Positions 1-16,278 of a stretch of DNA of 64,000 nucleotides are shown piece after piece. The notes under the pieces were generated by a model that worked only from the letters and a program-made list of their open reading frames with translations, ran no database searches and was not told the DNA's origin. How positions within the stretch are numbered: position 1 is the stretch's first letter; each line of letters begins with the position of its first letter. Location of the stretch: NCBI GenBank assembly GCA_025917655.1, contig CP084620.1, positions 868,001 to 932,000 on the forward strand, given 5' to 3'. A program made the position numbers and the translations under genes. The stretch comes from Chlorella sorokiniana. Taxonomy: Eukaryota > Chlorophyta > Trebouxiophyceae > Chlorellales > Chlorellaceae.

Positions 1-1368
1 CAACGTGATCAACCCGGACGACGTGGTGTGGCAGTACGGCGCCGACTCGCTGCGCCTGTACGAGATGTTCATGGGGCCGCTGCGGGACACCAAGGTGGGC
101 GCGGCTGGGGCGGTTTTCAGAGCTGTTTGTCTCAGGCCGCCTTCTGGCATGCCTGGATTGGGTTGTTGCTGCTGCACTTTTACTCAAAGCAGGGCAGGTT
201 CCAGGCGCGTGTTCCCCCTCGCTCATACCCCTCGCCCCCTAACCTAACCTCGTACCCTTCCCTCATATCCCCTTCCCACCCCCGCTCAACCCACCTCCAC
301 CCCCACCCAGGTGTGGTCCACCAAGGGCGTGGAGGGGGTGCACCGCTTCCTGGCCCGCGTGTACCGCCTGTGCACCGAGCAGCCGCTGAGCGAGGAGGCG
401 CCGGACACGGAGCAGCTGCGTCTGCTGCACCAGACCATCAAGAAGGTGGGTCGGGGGCCAGGGCAGGTGCTGCGATCGGGCGCCCGTTGGTGGCAGCCAG
501 GAACCCTCTCCCTGGTTTGTACAGCAGTCTCATGCTGTGATAAAACTGGAGGTCACCCCCACTACCTAGGGGTGATCTTACCGATCCTGCCCCCTCCCAC
601 CCGGCCTTGCCAGGTCACCGAGGAGACCGAGGAGATGCGGTTTAACACAGCACTGGCGGCTATGATGGAGTTTGTAAACGGCGCGTACAAGTGGGGTTCG
701 CGCCCGCGGGCTGCACTGCAGCCCTTCATCCTGCTGCTGGCGCCCTACGCGCCGCATCTGGGTGCGTGGCCGCCTTGGAGCCAGCGGCTGTGCGCACAGC
801 CAGTGGCTGTGGTGTGCTTGTTGTTTCGTAGACGTGGGGCTTGCAACGGAGGTGCCGCTCCGTCTTTCTCTATGCGTTCCTGTGTTGTCGCGCTAAGTTT
901 CTCTGTGCATTTCCATGCGTGTGGCAGCCTCTGATGCTGCATGCGACTCTGTGCTCCCTCCTGTCCTTGCAGCCGAGGAAATGTGGCAGGTGTTGGGTCA
1001 CAGCGTTAGCCTGGCATACGAGACATGGCCCGAGGCGGACGAGAGCCTGCTGGTGCAGACGACGTACAACCTGCCAGTGCAGGTGCGTGCGCAGCGTGCA
1101 GGGGATCCAGCGGTTCTGCCATGCTGGCTGAAAAGAGTACGAGCAGCCAGGGGCTGTCAAGCCGCTTGATTTTCCCTGCCCTGCTTTGCCGGGTTTGCAG
1201 GTCAACGGCAAGATGCGGGGGTCAGTGGAGGTGGCGGACATCAGCCAGGAGGATGCGGTGGCAGCGGCGCAGACCATCAACGCCGTGGCCAAGCAGGTGG
1301 ATGGCAAGCCCATCAAGAAGGTCATCTTTGTGCCCAACAAAATCCTGAACTTGATTGTGGGCAAGTGA
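1..1368 (+). CDS. Leucyl-tRNA synthetase, bacterial/organellar type, 3' part
   Basis: This is the C-terminal part of a class I leucyl-tRNA synthetase, which charges tRNA-Leu. The first codons read [15 protein letters not shown], the segment that follows the KMSKS loop, so KMSKS lies just outside the left edge. Five exons are visible: about 1-94, 311-445, 614-771, 973-1082 and 1201-1368. In order they give the catalytic-core end ([10 protein letters not shown]), the helical anticodon-binding region ([27 protein letters not shown]) and the C-terminal domain with VNGKMRG. VNGKMRG and the overall order match bacterial LeuRS rather than the archaeal/cytosolic type, so the product is probably imported into plastid and/or mitochondrion. 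This targeting is inferred, because the N-terminus is not in the window. The stop is TGA after ILNLIVGK. The next gene is GAPDH on the same strand. Confidence 0.93.
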
Positions 1369-1874
1369 CCTGTCGGCTGGCCTTGCCACGCCTTGCTGCC
1401 TATCCAGCACCCTGCCATTTCATTGCTGCTGAAGTATTGGCCGGACAAATAAATGATGCATTGCAAAAACGACGCGAACTGGTAATCTCCTTGACCGACA
1501 GATGGTGGCAGGCGGGGTTAAGAGGCAGGCAACAGACAGGGCCGGCAGTGCATAAACCCAAGGCTGATTTGCGCGCGGGTGTAATTAAACGTTTGCGGGA
1601 CGGCGACGATTGCGATTCAAGTGCAAGAAACCCCCTCGCAAATGTGCTGCCAGGTAGCCTTGACTTGCTTCCTCGCAGGTGGAAAAGTCCCAACCCTGTC
1701 AGTCAGCCGCCGTATCCTTCAAGTATTCAACACCGCTACCCTTCTGACATCTTACCGTGCTCATACAACCACTCTCCTGCTTGCGCGATCACCGACCAAC
1801 CCTGATCTGGTCGCCAAGTGCTTCCCGCATCCCCCAAAACATACGAAAGGCTTCTCGAAACTTAAACAGTCAAC
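1369..1874. other. Intergenic region between LeuRS and GAPDH
   Basis: No supported gene. It holds the LeuRS 3' UTR, with a TGTAA element at 1580-1584, and presumably the GAPDH promoter and 5' UTR. I see no convincing TATA box. Confidence 0.5.
1580..1584 (+). terminator. Putative TGTAA poly(A) signal of LeuRS
   Basis: TGTAA about 210 bases after the LeuRS stop. TGTAA is the usual poly(A) signal in chlorophyte nuclear genes. Assignment is by motif and position only. Confidence 0.4.
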
Positions 1875-5390
<3,516 letters not shown>

Positions 5391-6480
5391 TCACGTGAAG
5401 AACTTGACGCCCTCATCGTCCCCTGCCGCCCCCTTGAACAGCTTGGCCTTGCCCTGCTGCTCCAGCAGCCTCACCGCGCGCACCAGCACCTCGCGGTGCA
5501 GTCCCTCCAGCTCCGTGCCCGCGACATATACCCCCGTCTGCAGGAGAAAGGCAGGTGAAAGAGGGGGCGAGGGGTACTTGTGGGTGGGTGGTGGGGTGGC
5601 ATGAGATGGGACGTGAGGGGGCAGCGCATGCCGGGTGATGTAGCAAGGAAGGTGCCCGCGGCTCTTCCATGTCGGCCATGCTCGGGAGCGCAGCCTGCCA
5701 CCTTGCAGGGGGCCGCTATTTGCCTGCCCCGCGCCATACCACGCGATGGCTCATCCGCTGTGCCGCCTGCGGCAACCTCCACATTCAGCCCCCCACCTGC
5801 ATCTCCTCCACAGTCACCACGCTGCCCTCGAAGCCGCAGCCGCGCGCCCATGCATAGATGGTGTCGGCCCACTCGCGCACGCTGCGCCACAGCACGAGCG
5901 CGGCGTGCTGGCTCTTGTCGAACCACAGCGCCAAGCCCTGGCGCACCAGGTCGTCCAGCAGCAGCACCTTGACGTCGCGCGTCAAGCGCCCTGCGGGCGG
6001 CGGGCAGGGTGCGCTGCTGTCAGGGCGGCAAGACCGCGGCCAGCACCATTCAAGCTTGCCACTCTGCTGAACCGCCGCTGGCAAAGCGAGGCGACAGGCC
6101 AGCCGTCATGGTGCTCACACTAGGAGAGCACAACTTGCGAGCACGGGCCCGGCAGCAGGGCAGCGGCAGCGGGCTCACTGCCAATGGCGCGGTTGTTGAA
6201 GAGCGCAAAGTCGTCTGCGTCCTCGGCAGACACCACGTATATGCGGTGGTGCTTGCAGTACCGCAGTATCAAGTCCTTCCACAGCAGCCGCTGCTTCTGC
6301 TGCGTCTCCTTCACAGGCTGCAGCCTGCAGGGGGCGGCGGCGGCACGGGCGACTCAGCAGGCAGGCGACACACGGCAGCGGGGGCTGCAGCCATCCGGGG
6401 TGCCTCGGCGCGGCTGCTACTCACGTATACATAGGTGGATAGTTGTAGAACACGGGGAAGACGAACGTATCTGCTGCCAT
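5391..6480 (-). CDS. VPS25: ESCRT-II subunit VPS25
   Basis: Small subunit of the ESCRT-II complex, which sorts ubiquitinated membrane proteins into multivesicular endosomes. The protein starts MAADTFVFPVFYNYPPMYT, carrying the VPS25 N-terminal FP..YNYPP..T signature that binds the VPS36/VPS22 core. The next exon has KETQQKQRLLWKDLILRYC and DFALFNNRAI, matching the family's W..L...YC and PLFNN motifs. The third exon gives a winged helix containing ALWFDKSQHAALVLW and VREWADTIYAWA. The last exon ends EGVKFFT, like the family end GVKFF. About 180 residues in four exons, close to the usual 176. The start is the first ATG of the conserved N-terminus. It is convergent with GAPDH and divergent from PAN2. 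Confidence 0.93.
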
Positions 6481-7108
6481 GGCTGCTGCGAAAGCCCGGC
6501 CGAGCAGGGCCGGGCGCAGGTGGCAGCGGCGGGCTGCAGGCGCCCTCCTTCAGCAGCTGCAATGGGCTGCAATTACCCTGCAACCGCTTCTTTGTCGCAA
6601 TAACAGGTTCAGTAATGCCAACAGCAGCACTGCAAGGTTTCTGATCACCGGAACGTGGAGGTGGGGTTCTGAGGCTGCAAGGGTGTGAGTTTAGAGTGAC
6701 AGAGGTAACATGCGAGGTAAAAGACAGCCAAGGAATGCTTGCAACGAGAAGAACCCAACCTGCTGACATCAGCAGAAAAGTTCAGTTCCCGAGGATGTTT
6801 ACCGCCGCCAAGCAGTGATGACCGTAAGGAACGCTTGATCCGAGAGCTCGGGAAGGAGAGCTGCGCACACAAGTCTGTTGGGGTGTCGGGAGCTTGCGCC
6901 AGGGTGCAGGGCCGAGAGTGACAAGGCGCCAAACACCGTAGGCAAGGCAGATCGGCGGAATGAGCTGCAAGCTGCGGGCCAGCACGCAAGCTGCAGTTGC
7001 CAGTCGTGCCGCCCCAGCGTCGAGTCGCGGCGCCTTTCGTTGCTGCGCCTGCACAGCACCCAGCCCTCTCTGATCACCAGCAGTCCTTGATCCCCTGTTG
7101 CCCCACAG
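6481..7108. other. Divergent promoter region VPS25/PAN2
   Basis: Shared upstream region of two divergent genes. It may include a very short first coding exon of PAN2: an ATG at 6710 followed by a GT donor would splice in phase to the acceptor ending at 7108. That is only one possibility. No other gene is supported. Confidence 0.35.
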
Positions 7109-10100
7109 AAAGCGGCCCCCGCGGCTCACGCAGCCATGTGGGGGCGCAGCCCCAGGGGGAGGGCGGCTTCTGGGGCGAGCTTGCGGCAGCGGCGCTGCAC
7201 CCGCGCCTGCTGGACAGCGTCAACGCCCTCGACTTTGATTCTCTGGAGGAGGGGCTGTGGCTGGGCAGCGAGGGCGGCGTGGTGGGCCAGGTGCAGGTGC
7301 CCTCGCTGGCTCGTTACAGCTCTGTGCCCGCCCACGCGGGGCCGCTGCTGGAGGTGTGCTCGCTGGGCGAGGCGGCGGTGGCGCTGTCGGCGGGCGAGCT
7401 CACCGTGCACAGCAGCGGCGGCGCGCAGCGCCTGGCGTACGCCGACGAGGTGCGCGCAGGAGGGGAAGCTGGGGCCTGTGCAGAATGTGTAGAAGCCCTT
7501 GCTTGCAGCAGAGCAGCCTTGCCTGCTGCCACCGTCTGCAGCTGCAGCGGCTCTGCACGTCCGTAGCTTTATGCTTCTGCCTGCCCCGCTGCTGCTGAGC
7601 CAGATGGGGGACCTGGCAGCGGTTGAGCTGGAGGCGCGCAGCGGCCGGCTGGTGCTGGGGCGCAGCGGCGGCGGCCTGACGCTGTTTGACCTGAAGCTGG
7701 GCAAGCCCGCCGGCACGGTGAGCTGCGCTGCCTGCTGCGCCCGCTGTGCTGTCGCTCGGGGCCGCTCCCCTGCGAGCGATGCAAACGGTACGAGTGGCTG
7801 CCATGCTGTGCTGGGTGGCCAGCGCCGCGGCTATGCGCCAGCGCGCTGGCCGCCCACGCGTGCCAAGCTGAATTATGGCAATGCCACTCAAGCTAGGCTG
7901 GCGCTTCTGCGGCCGCCTGCCCCTGCTGCTGTGAGCGCGCACGCCCAGCTGTCGTTGCCAAGCCGCTGGCCCGCTTGGGCTTGCTTGGGCCTGCGTTGGC
8001 GCAGGTGGAGACGGGCGGGCGGGGCGTGGTGGCTCTGCGCGGGCCCACCGCCCGCGGCGCGCTGGTGCTGGCCTGCGCAGACGGCTGCCTCAGCCTGGCA
8101 GACCCGCGGTCCGGCCACCGCCTGGAGCACTCGCTGCCCGCCCACAGCGGCGGCTTTGCCGCCCTGGACGCTGGCGGCGACCTGGTGGCCACCAGCGGGT
8201 ACAGCAGCCGCCTGGGGCGCCTCGCCCTCGACCCCTTCGCCAAGGCAAGCTGGGCTGTGCACACACTGTTCCCCCAGGGAGCCATGGTTGCACACACACT
8301 GTTCCCCCGGGAGGGAAGGCTGCTCGGGCCGGCAACCACATGCCTGGCTTGTGCCGCAGCAGGCGGCAGGGCAGCCTGCTTGGCGGCGGCGGCACCGCCC
8401 TGCGCGCAGCCGATGGGCGGCGGTGCAGCGCTCATCTGCGCTCAGGTGGCGCAGTGCGGCAGGGCATGCCCACTTTCGCACCCCACACACGTGCCGTGCA
8501 CCCGCACGCCCGCCGCCACGCAGGTGTTTGACGTGCGCATGGCACCGCGGATGCTGAGCAGCGTGCCCTTCGCCCCCGGCCCCTCCATCCTGCGCCTGCA
8601 CCCGCGCTTCGCCAACACCCTGCTGCTGGCCTCCGCGGGCGGCGCCTTCACCCTCGCCGACGCCCAGGGCATGTCGGGTGGGTGGGCTCAGGGCGAAGGG
8701 AGAGGGCGGCGCCCGCTGCTGGCTTCCAAGCCGGGGCTGCGCTTTCGCGCTGGGAGTTGGGAGACGGCTGGCTGCGACGGTTGCATCCCTTTCAGACTGC
8801 TTTAGTGCTTCTGCTGCATGCGGTCGGTGCTCGGCTACAGCCCAATCCCGGGCTGAGTACAACTCCAGCTCACCTGCCACGCGCCCCCTCCACCTGCCCC
8901 GCCCCGCACACGCCGCGGAGCAGCGGCGGCCATGTACCAGGTTGAGACTGAAGGGGATTTGCTGGTCTGCGCCGCCATCAGCGGGTCGGGCGAGTGCCTG
9001 GCCTTTGGCGGCTCGGGGGCTACGTGCACCTGTGGGCGCCCTCCCCAGAGCCCAGCGTCAACCAGATGCGGCAGGTGGGCGGCGAGGCGGGGACGCGCGC
9101 GTGTGTGCACTGCTCTGCGCAGGAGGGGGAATGGTCTAGCTCGAGAGGCAGGAGACGCAGCTGGGCAGGGTTCCGGGGTCCTGGCAAGCGTGCACAGCAG
9201 AGGCGCTAGACGGGTTGGCGAGCCCCAGTGGCAGCTGGCGCGGCACGCAGCCCCCAAGCAGGCCACCCCTCCAACACCAACGTTTTGCACCCCGTCCAAC
9301 ACCAACACCATGCACCCCTCCAACACCCACGTTTTGCACCCATGCAACGCCAGGCGCTGTCTGTGCCGGAGCCGCCGACGCCGCTGGTGAGCCTGGGCGA
9401 GGGGGATCCCCTGGGGGCGGCGCCCACCTACTTCCCCTGGGACGGCGGCGGCCTGCTGAGCGAGGTGGAGGCGTTTGAGAGCGTGGCTGTGGGTCTGCCG
9501 CCGCGGGTGGTGGACCCCACGCTGCTCAAGGCCATGAAGCAGGTGGGTGTGGGTGCAGGCACTTGGGGGGGGGAAGGGGGTGTTTTAAGAGGGCAGCAGC
9601 TCGCAGCATGGAGAGAGGGCTGACGGGTTCTCCAGCTCAGCCGCCACTGAGCCTGCCTGCAAACCTTGCCCCAGTTCCCTACCCGGTTCCCTGCCGCTGC
9701 CTGCCTGCCCCCGCAGAGCGACTTTGTGGGCTACATCCAGAACCCTCACCACCGCCGCGGCGCCCCCCTACGGCGCCGCGACGCGGGCGGCGGCGGCTCA
9801 GCGCAACGCGCGTGGTGCAGCCGCGCCCGGGGCCGAGGAGCTGGAGGCGGCGCGGGCGGAGCGCGCGGCGCGGCGGGCGGCTGCGGGGGCGTGATGCTCC
9901 CTGGGCGCTACAAGCGGGTGGCCATCAAGCAGCAGCAGGGTGTGCGGTTTGAGGAGTTTGACTTCTCTTACTACAACCGCACCCCCTTCACCGGGCTGGA
10001 GAACGACCTGGCCAACTGCTACACCAACGCCCTGCTGCAGGTGTGGGGGCGGAGTGTGTGCGCGCGCGTGTGTGTGTGTGTATGTGTGTGTGTGTGTGTG

Positions 10101-13100
10101 TAAGGGGGCGCACGGCAGGGATGCGGCAGTGTTGAGGGCTGAAAGGGGCAGGGCTGCTGGTGGGTTGGCTACCGAAGGTTGATGTCACTCCAGGCTACTG
10201 TCCCCTACCCCCGCCTCTCCCCCAGGTCCTGTTCTTCACGCCCGCCACCCGCGACGCGCTGCTGTCTCACGTGCCCGACACAGTCACCGAGTTCAGCCTG
10301 ACCTGCGAGATGTCGTTCCTGTTTCGCATGCTGGCCACCGCGGCCTCGGGCACCGTGTGCCAGGTGGGCGGGGGGGCAGCCTGGGGCTGCGGTGGGAGGG
10401 GCAGGCCTTGTAGGCGGGGGCAGCTTGCCCTTGCGAAGCGGAGGGCAGCCCTGCGGCTATCACCGTGCAGCTGCTCCCGTCAGGTGGTTGCGCACCGTCA
10501 GGCACACCAGGGGCCGGCCTCGCCCGCCGCTCCCAACCCCGCCTTCCTGCCTTGCGCGACGTGCGCTGTGCAGGCCGCCAACCTGCTGCGCGCGCTGCGG
10601 CAGAGCAAGGAGGCCGCGGCGCTGGGGCTGCTGGAGGGGGTGAAGGGCGAGCGCGGCGCCTCGGACATTGAGGTGGGTGAGAGGCGAGCTGCCGGCTGCA
10701 GCCGCTGCCGCTGCCTTCAAGGCTGCGAAGGCTGGGACAGCCTGCTGCGCGGCGGCCCCACGATAAACGAAGCCCAACAGTAAACGCATGCGCTCACAAG
10801 CGTGGGCTGCGGGGACAGCCGCGCTGCCTGTCACTCCATGTCAGTGCGCTGGCGGGCAGCTGGCTTCCCCATTGCAAGCGGCCAATGCCGACCCAGCCTT
10901 CATTCTCCTCTATCCTGGGCAGGTAGCTATGAGTTGGGCCATACTGGTCTGACCAACCCTCCCTCCCCGCTCTGACCCCCCTCCGCCCCAGGTGGAGGCC
11001 AAGAAGGATCGCTCGCTGTCGCGCCGCGTGCAGAGCCTCTCCCGCTTCCTGCTGGAGTCGCTGAACAAGGAGGGGTCCGTGGGGGCACGCCTCGCTGGCG
11101 GCCGCCATCTACGGGCTGGTGCAGCGCCAGCGCACGCAGTGCCTGTCCCGCCCCAACAGGCCGGACCAGGTGAGGGAGGCCCTGGTGTTCCAGGTGGACC
11201 TACAGTACCCCCCGCCCAAGGAGCGCCCGCCGGCGGTACCTCCGGGCTCACCAGCGGCACTGCCGCCGCACCCGCCAGCCCCGACGTGGCCGCCGCAGCG
11301 GGCGCCGCGGGCCGGCCCAGCTTCGCGGCCCTGCTGCAGCGCTCGCTCAAGGTGCAGGCGGAGATGCGGGCGTGGTTTGACGACGAGGTGGGGGAGCAGG
11401 CGCCTGCCTGGCAGGAAGCCACCGGGCCTAGGGGGCACTGCGCCTGCCTGGCCGAGCCGCGCTGCTGCTTCCTTTAACAGCGGCATGCTGTTCCGCCCTG
11501 CCATGCTCGGATAACCTGTTCAGCCTCATCATCATCCCCGTTTGAAGCTCGAGCCCCCTCGACCCCTCACCACCTCCCTTTCACCCCCCCCCCCCCCCCC
11601 CCCCCCCCAACACACCCACAGGTCAAGTACCAGTATGTGCGTCAGACGCGGGTGCCCAAGGCGCTGCCCCAGGTGCTGGTCGTCAACTGCGGCCTGCAGG
11701 ACAGGGCGGGCCTGGCCTGGTGGCAGCCGCTGGCGCAGCAGGAGGTGGATGGCGAGGGGCGGCCCGTGGTGCGGCGCCGCGCCTGGCTGCCGCACGCGGT
11801 GGCCGTCACTGCCGACCCTGAGGGCTGGGAGGTGTCGGTGGAGGAGGCGGGCGGGGCGGACCAGCTGGCGCCGAACGCGGGCGGCGAGGGCGGCGGCAGG
11901 CTCCCGCCCGGCGGCAGCCGAGCGGTGTACGAGCTCACGGCGGTGGTGGCGCTCATCCGGTGAGCCGGCACGCCCGTGAGGAGGGGCTGGGGCGGCTGCA
12001 GGTTGTTGGAACCTGCCCCAGCGAGCAGGGCAGCCAGCGAGCGGGCGTGTTCCGGGCCCATCAAGCACCGCGCTTTGTGGCGATGACTGCCCCGGATGAG
12101 CTGCGGGACATGCCCGCTTTCCAGCCTCCTGCCGCAAGCTTTCTTCACGGGCGCGGCATGCTGTGCAGGGACGAGGATGAGGCGGAGGAGGCGGGGCCGG
12201 AGTATGAGGGGCACCTGGTGGCGCACATCAAGGCAGGCGGGGACGAAAGCACACTGGGCCCCTGGATTGTGCAGGAATGGGGGTCAAGGCAGGGCGTGGC
12301 AGCGGGGTGGTCTGCATGATTGCTCGTGCCAGGCTGCCGCCGCCTCTGACGGCAGATCTGGGCCATGTGCCACCCGCCGTGCAGGTTCCCCCACCTATTT
12401 CGAGGCGCAGCAGCAGTCCCCCGCGGGCAGCACCCCTCGCAGCCTCTCGCGCACCCCTTCGGACGCGGATGCACCAGCCAGCGGCGGGCCGGCCGGGGGC
12501 AGCCACCCCTCCGCCCGGGCCAAGCGGCGGCGGTGTCGCCTGCCGAGATCGCATCCATGCTGCTGCCTGGGGCGGGCGACGCGATGGCGGCTGCGGCAGC
12601 GGCAGCAGCGAGCGGCAGCACCGCGCAGGCCCCGTCGTTGCAGCCGCCGGATGGTGTGGCTGTGGATGTGGATGCAGCGCCTCCGGCCCCAACGTCGCCG
12701 CCGCCAGCAGGCGCACGGGAAGGCTCGCAGCAGGGGCCGCTGTCGCCTCAGTCGCCGCCGCCGCTGAGCCGCCAAGAACACGACGTCATCAGCACAGCGT
12801 CCGACAACCTGGTGGCGGCTCTCGCCACGCCGCACGGCACCCCAGCCTTCAGGTGCGTGGCCGCCCATAGCTGCCTGACTCGCCGTTCCGAATGCTGCCG
12901 TTCCGGATGCTGCCCGGCCATGCTGCACACGCATGCCCCACAGCCTCCAGCTAGCGCTGCTGTGCGCTGTGATCACAGCGCCGCCCGCACGGCCTGCATG
13001 GCCGGGGGATCCAGTGCCCATCCGTCTTCCCCGCCCCTCACCCCACCTCACCTGTCTGTATATCCCCCACCCCACCCTCACCGGTCCACCAAACCCCTCA

Positions 13101-15978
13101 CCCAACCTTCACCTGTGCAACCCAACCCCGACGGTCCGCCTCACCTGTCCCACCAGCTCCCTCGCCCACCCCCTCATCCCAGGCCTCCCTCCCGCTACAA
13201 CTGGATGGTCTTCAACGACTTCCACATCACCCCCTCCCTGCCCGGGAGGTGGGGAGCTGTACGGCGGGCAGAAGCTGCCCTGCCTCCTGTACTTCACGCA
13301 GGTTGAGGCGGTGCGCCGCGCGGCTGAGTGCCCGCCGCGGCCGCCGACGCCGGTGCTGACCCAGGAAGGGTTCCTGGCGCTGTGCCGCATGCCGCCGCTG
13401 CAGGTGTGGCGCCGCCAGGGCTTGCAAGTGCTTGCCGAGCTGACTTCCACCTGCCGCACCCTGTTCCGCTGGCCTGTCTGCTGCGATGTTTGGCGTGCTC
13501 ATGCAGCGCTCTCCCACCACACCCCACCCCACTCCACACCCATCCACTGCCTGCCCCCTAGCGCAGGGCCCAAAGGTGCGCCTGCACAAGCCCACCTTCG
13601 CCCCACTGCTTCCCAGCGAGCTGCCCCAGCCGGGGTCCCTCTTTGCCCTGGACGCCGAGTTCGTGGCCTTCTCGCCGCCTGAAAAGGCGCTGCGCAGGTG
13701 TGGGCGTGTTTTGTGTGTGGGTTGCTGGGTAGTGGTTGTGCACTTGTGTTGCGTATGTTTGAGGGTGATGAAGTGGCTCTTCTGCCAGAGGCGAATCCTG
13801 CTGCCCAAAGAGTCTGCTTGCCTCGCGCGCCCTCGCTCCCAGCCAGTCGCTTGTGCCTGGCGCGGCCAGCCTCTTGCCAGTCAGGCCTGGTTGCCATCAG
13901 CCCCTGTGCGCCATCCTGCGCAGGGGGATCGAGGTGGAGGTGCGTCCCTCTCGGCTGGGGCTGGCGCGCGTGAGCGTGCTGCGCGGGCAGGGCCCCTCCA
14001 AGGGCGCCGCGTGCATCGACGACTACATCAAGTGCGCGGAGCCCGTGTACGACTACCTCACCAAGTTCAGGTGGCTCCCTCCCTCCCCGCCGTTTGGCTG
14101 GTGGCTAGTGGTGGTGGTGGGTGATGTGGTTTCCAAGAGCGAAAGGGTGTAGGGGTGTGGGGAGGAGAGAATTTATGCGCTATCGTGTACCGGGCTCTCA
14201 GCTGCAACCCAGCCCTTGTGTTTGCGCGATCAGCCCGCTCTGCTGCCGCCAGCCAAGCGCCTCAGGAAGCATGCATCCTCTATTGGCTCCTTTGAGTCGG
14301 CGCACTGCTGCCGGTTGCGACCACAGGTTGATAGGGTGCCTCATGGGCTTCCCGCGGTGCCCCCGCAGCGGCCTTGTGCCCGGCGACTTGGACCCGGCTC
14401 GCTCCCCCACCACCTGACCACCCTGAAGCGCGCCTACCTGAAGCTGAGGCACCTGGTTGACTGCGGCGCCGTGTTTGTGGGGCACGGCCTCAAGAAGGAC
14501 TTCCGCATGATCAACATCGTGGTGCCGCCCAGCCAGGTGGGCGCTTGCACATGAATGCAAGGCAAAGCCGCCCGCGGGGGTAGGGGGCAGGGGCACGCGC
14601 GCCCCAGAGAGGGGCCTTGAAACATGCTGCTGCTGCTGGTTGTCGCCGCGCTCTCCTCCCCGCCCGCTGCTCCCGCTGCCAGCCAGCCCAGACCAGCCAG
14701 CGGCATCAGCGCAGCCAGCAGCGATTCTGCGGTGGGCCGGCATGCTCCTCTGGACTGAGCCCAGCGGGTGCTGCCATGCCGCGCAAGCTGTGCCTCAGCC
14801 CCGCTTGTGCCCCCCCCACCCCCAACATACGCAGATTGTGGACACAGTGGACCTGTTCCACGCCAAGCGCTCGCGCAAGCTGTCGCTGCGCTTCTTGGCA
14901 TCCTACCTGCTGCAGGCATCCATCCAGGAGCACACCCACGACTCGATCGAGGATGCCGCCACCGCCCTCAGGTGTGGGTGGGTGGGTGGGTGGGTGTGTG
15001 GGGGGCGCGACTCGCGCGCGGGGGACGAGCGTGGGCAGGGCAGGCGCTGGCTGCCAGCGCTGACAGCGGCAGCGCGGAGAGGGGATCTCGGGGGCGCTGG
15101 CTGGCGTGCCTTCGGTGCTCCCAGAAGTGCTTAAGCCCTGCACCAGGCTTGCTTGTGGATGCAGCAACCAGGCAGGCTGCGCATGCCAATGAGCCACCAG
15201 TGCCTCCTCTACTGGTGGAGGCCTGCCCCCGCAAATGCGTGCCATTGACTTATTGTGTGCGCTGCGGTACCGCAGGCTGTACGACGTGTACCAGCAGCTG
15301 GTGCGGGAGGGAGCGTTCGAGGCCAAGCTGCAGGTGGGGGCCGAACGCTGCTGGCTGGGGGAGCCAAGCTCGACAGCTGCCCGTGCTCAGCAGCTCTGAG
15401 CTGGCGGGCGCGTGCGCTGTACGCCGCAGCCGGCCCTGCCCCATTCGTGGGTGCCGCCATTGGCGCTGCAGCATGTCTGGCTGCACATGTTGTTGGTGCT
15501 GGCTGTACCGCAGGAGATGTACGACTGGGGCAAGCGCTTTGGCTGGGAGCCCGTGGTGTGGAAGGACGGCCAGCCGCACCCGGCGCCGCAGCCGCAGCCC
15601 GGCGCCGCAGCGCCCGCACCCTACCCAACTGGTGGCATGGGTGGTGGAATGGGAGGCCACGCCATGCAGGGCCGCCCGGGGCCGGGCGTGGGTGCGCTGG
15701 GCGGCTTGGGCCCCCCTTCAACACCGCGCCGTGCACAGCAGCCTGGCTGGGCCGCGGGCGATGGGCCGCCGCTAGCTGGAGGGACTGCACGCACGGCTGA
15801 GGCCCTCCAGTTGCACTGCCGCTGCCTGCGCACTGACCGCACTGCCCGCTGCTATACACAATTTTGGACTCACCTGCTGCTTGTTGCTGCCAGCACCCTC
15901 GTGCCGCCGCGTGGCAGCCCATTCTTTCACGCAGTCCACTGCTGTTCTTCAAACCTGCCATGGCGGACAGCTCTGTGA
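7109..15978 (+). CDS. PAN2: PAN2, catalytic subunit of the PAN2-PAN3 poly(A) nuclease
   Basis: PAN2 trims mRNA poly(A) tails with PAN3. Visible parts in order: an N-terminal beta-propeller (about 7109-9550; for example [20 protein letters not shown] and [15 protein letters not shown]), a linker, the ubiquitin-hydrolase-like domain (from about 9900; [20 protein letters not shown] and [17 protein letters not shown]), and a C-terminal DEDDh exonuclease. The exonuclease shows D-x-E in [11 protein letters not shown] (13648-13680), [18 protein letters not shown] and an HDS motif in [18 protein letters not shown] Pro/Gly-rich tail follows to 15978. A low-complexity Ala/Ser/Pro insertion lies around 12400-12830. 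The start is unresolved: exon 7109 opens mid-codon and no in-frame ATG lies directly upstream. Apparent one-base slips occur in a G run at 9015-9019 and near 13228-13256. Confidence 0.9.
9262..9350. repeat. Short tandem repeat in PAN2 intron
   Basis: About four imperfect copies of a roughly 20-base unit (CCAACACCAACGTTTTGCAC and variants) form the pyrimidine-rich end of an intron just before the exon coding for [17 protein letters not shown]. Confidence 0.7.
10066..10101. repeat. (GT)n microsatellite in PAN2 intron
   Basis: Alternating GT/GC run directly downstream of the exon ending NCYTNALLQ. Intronic simple repeat. Confidence 0.85.
11584..11608. repeat. Poly-C run in PAN2 intron
   Basis: About 25 consecutive C bases immediately before the acceptor of the exon that begins [17 protein letters not shown]. 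It acts as an extreme polypyrimidine tract, and its true length is likely to be misread. Confidence 0.9.
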
Positions 15979-16084
15979 ACGATATTGTGCAAACAGTGTT
16001 GGGCTGGCAGGGGAAGAGGCCAGCGAAACAAGCCAATGAAATGTGCAGCAGTGCTGTGGGTTCATGTTTGGGCGCCAGGCTGCC

Positions 16085-16246
16085 TCAGAAAGTGTAGGTC
16101 ACTGTGCCGTCTGGTGACACCTTGGCCTGGCCCTTGAGGTGCAGGTCCCGGAAGAGAATGGTGCCGTCGGGCTGCGGCTCGCCCAGCATCGAGCTGCCGC
16201 CGCCACGGCCGCCGCCGCCGCCGCCGGGGCTGGCTGGCGGCTCGTC

Positions 16247-16278
<32 letters not shown>

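Noticed and set aside
16247-16277. CRISPR-like or mobile repeat
   Set aside because: It is an in-frame CAG run coding for polyglutamine. No spaced repeat array exists in the window.
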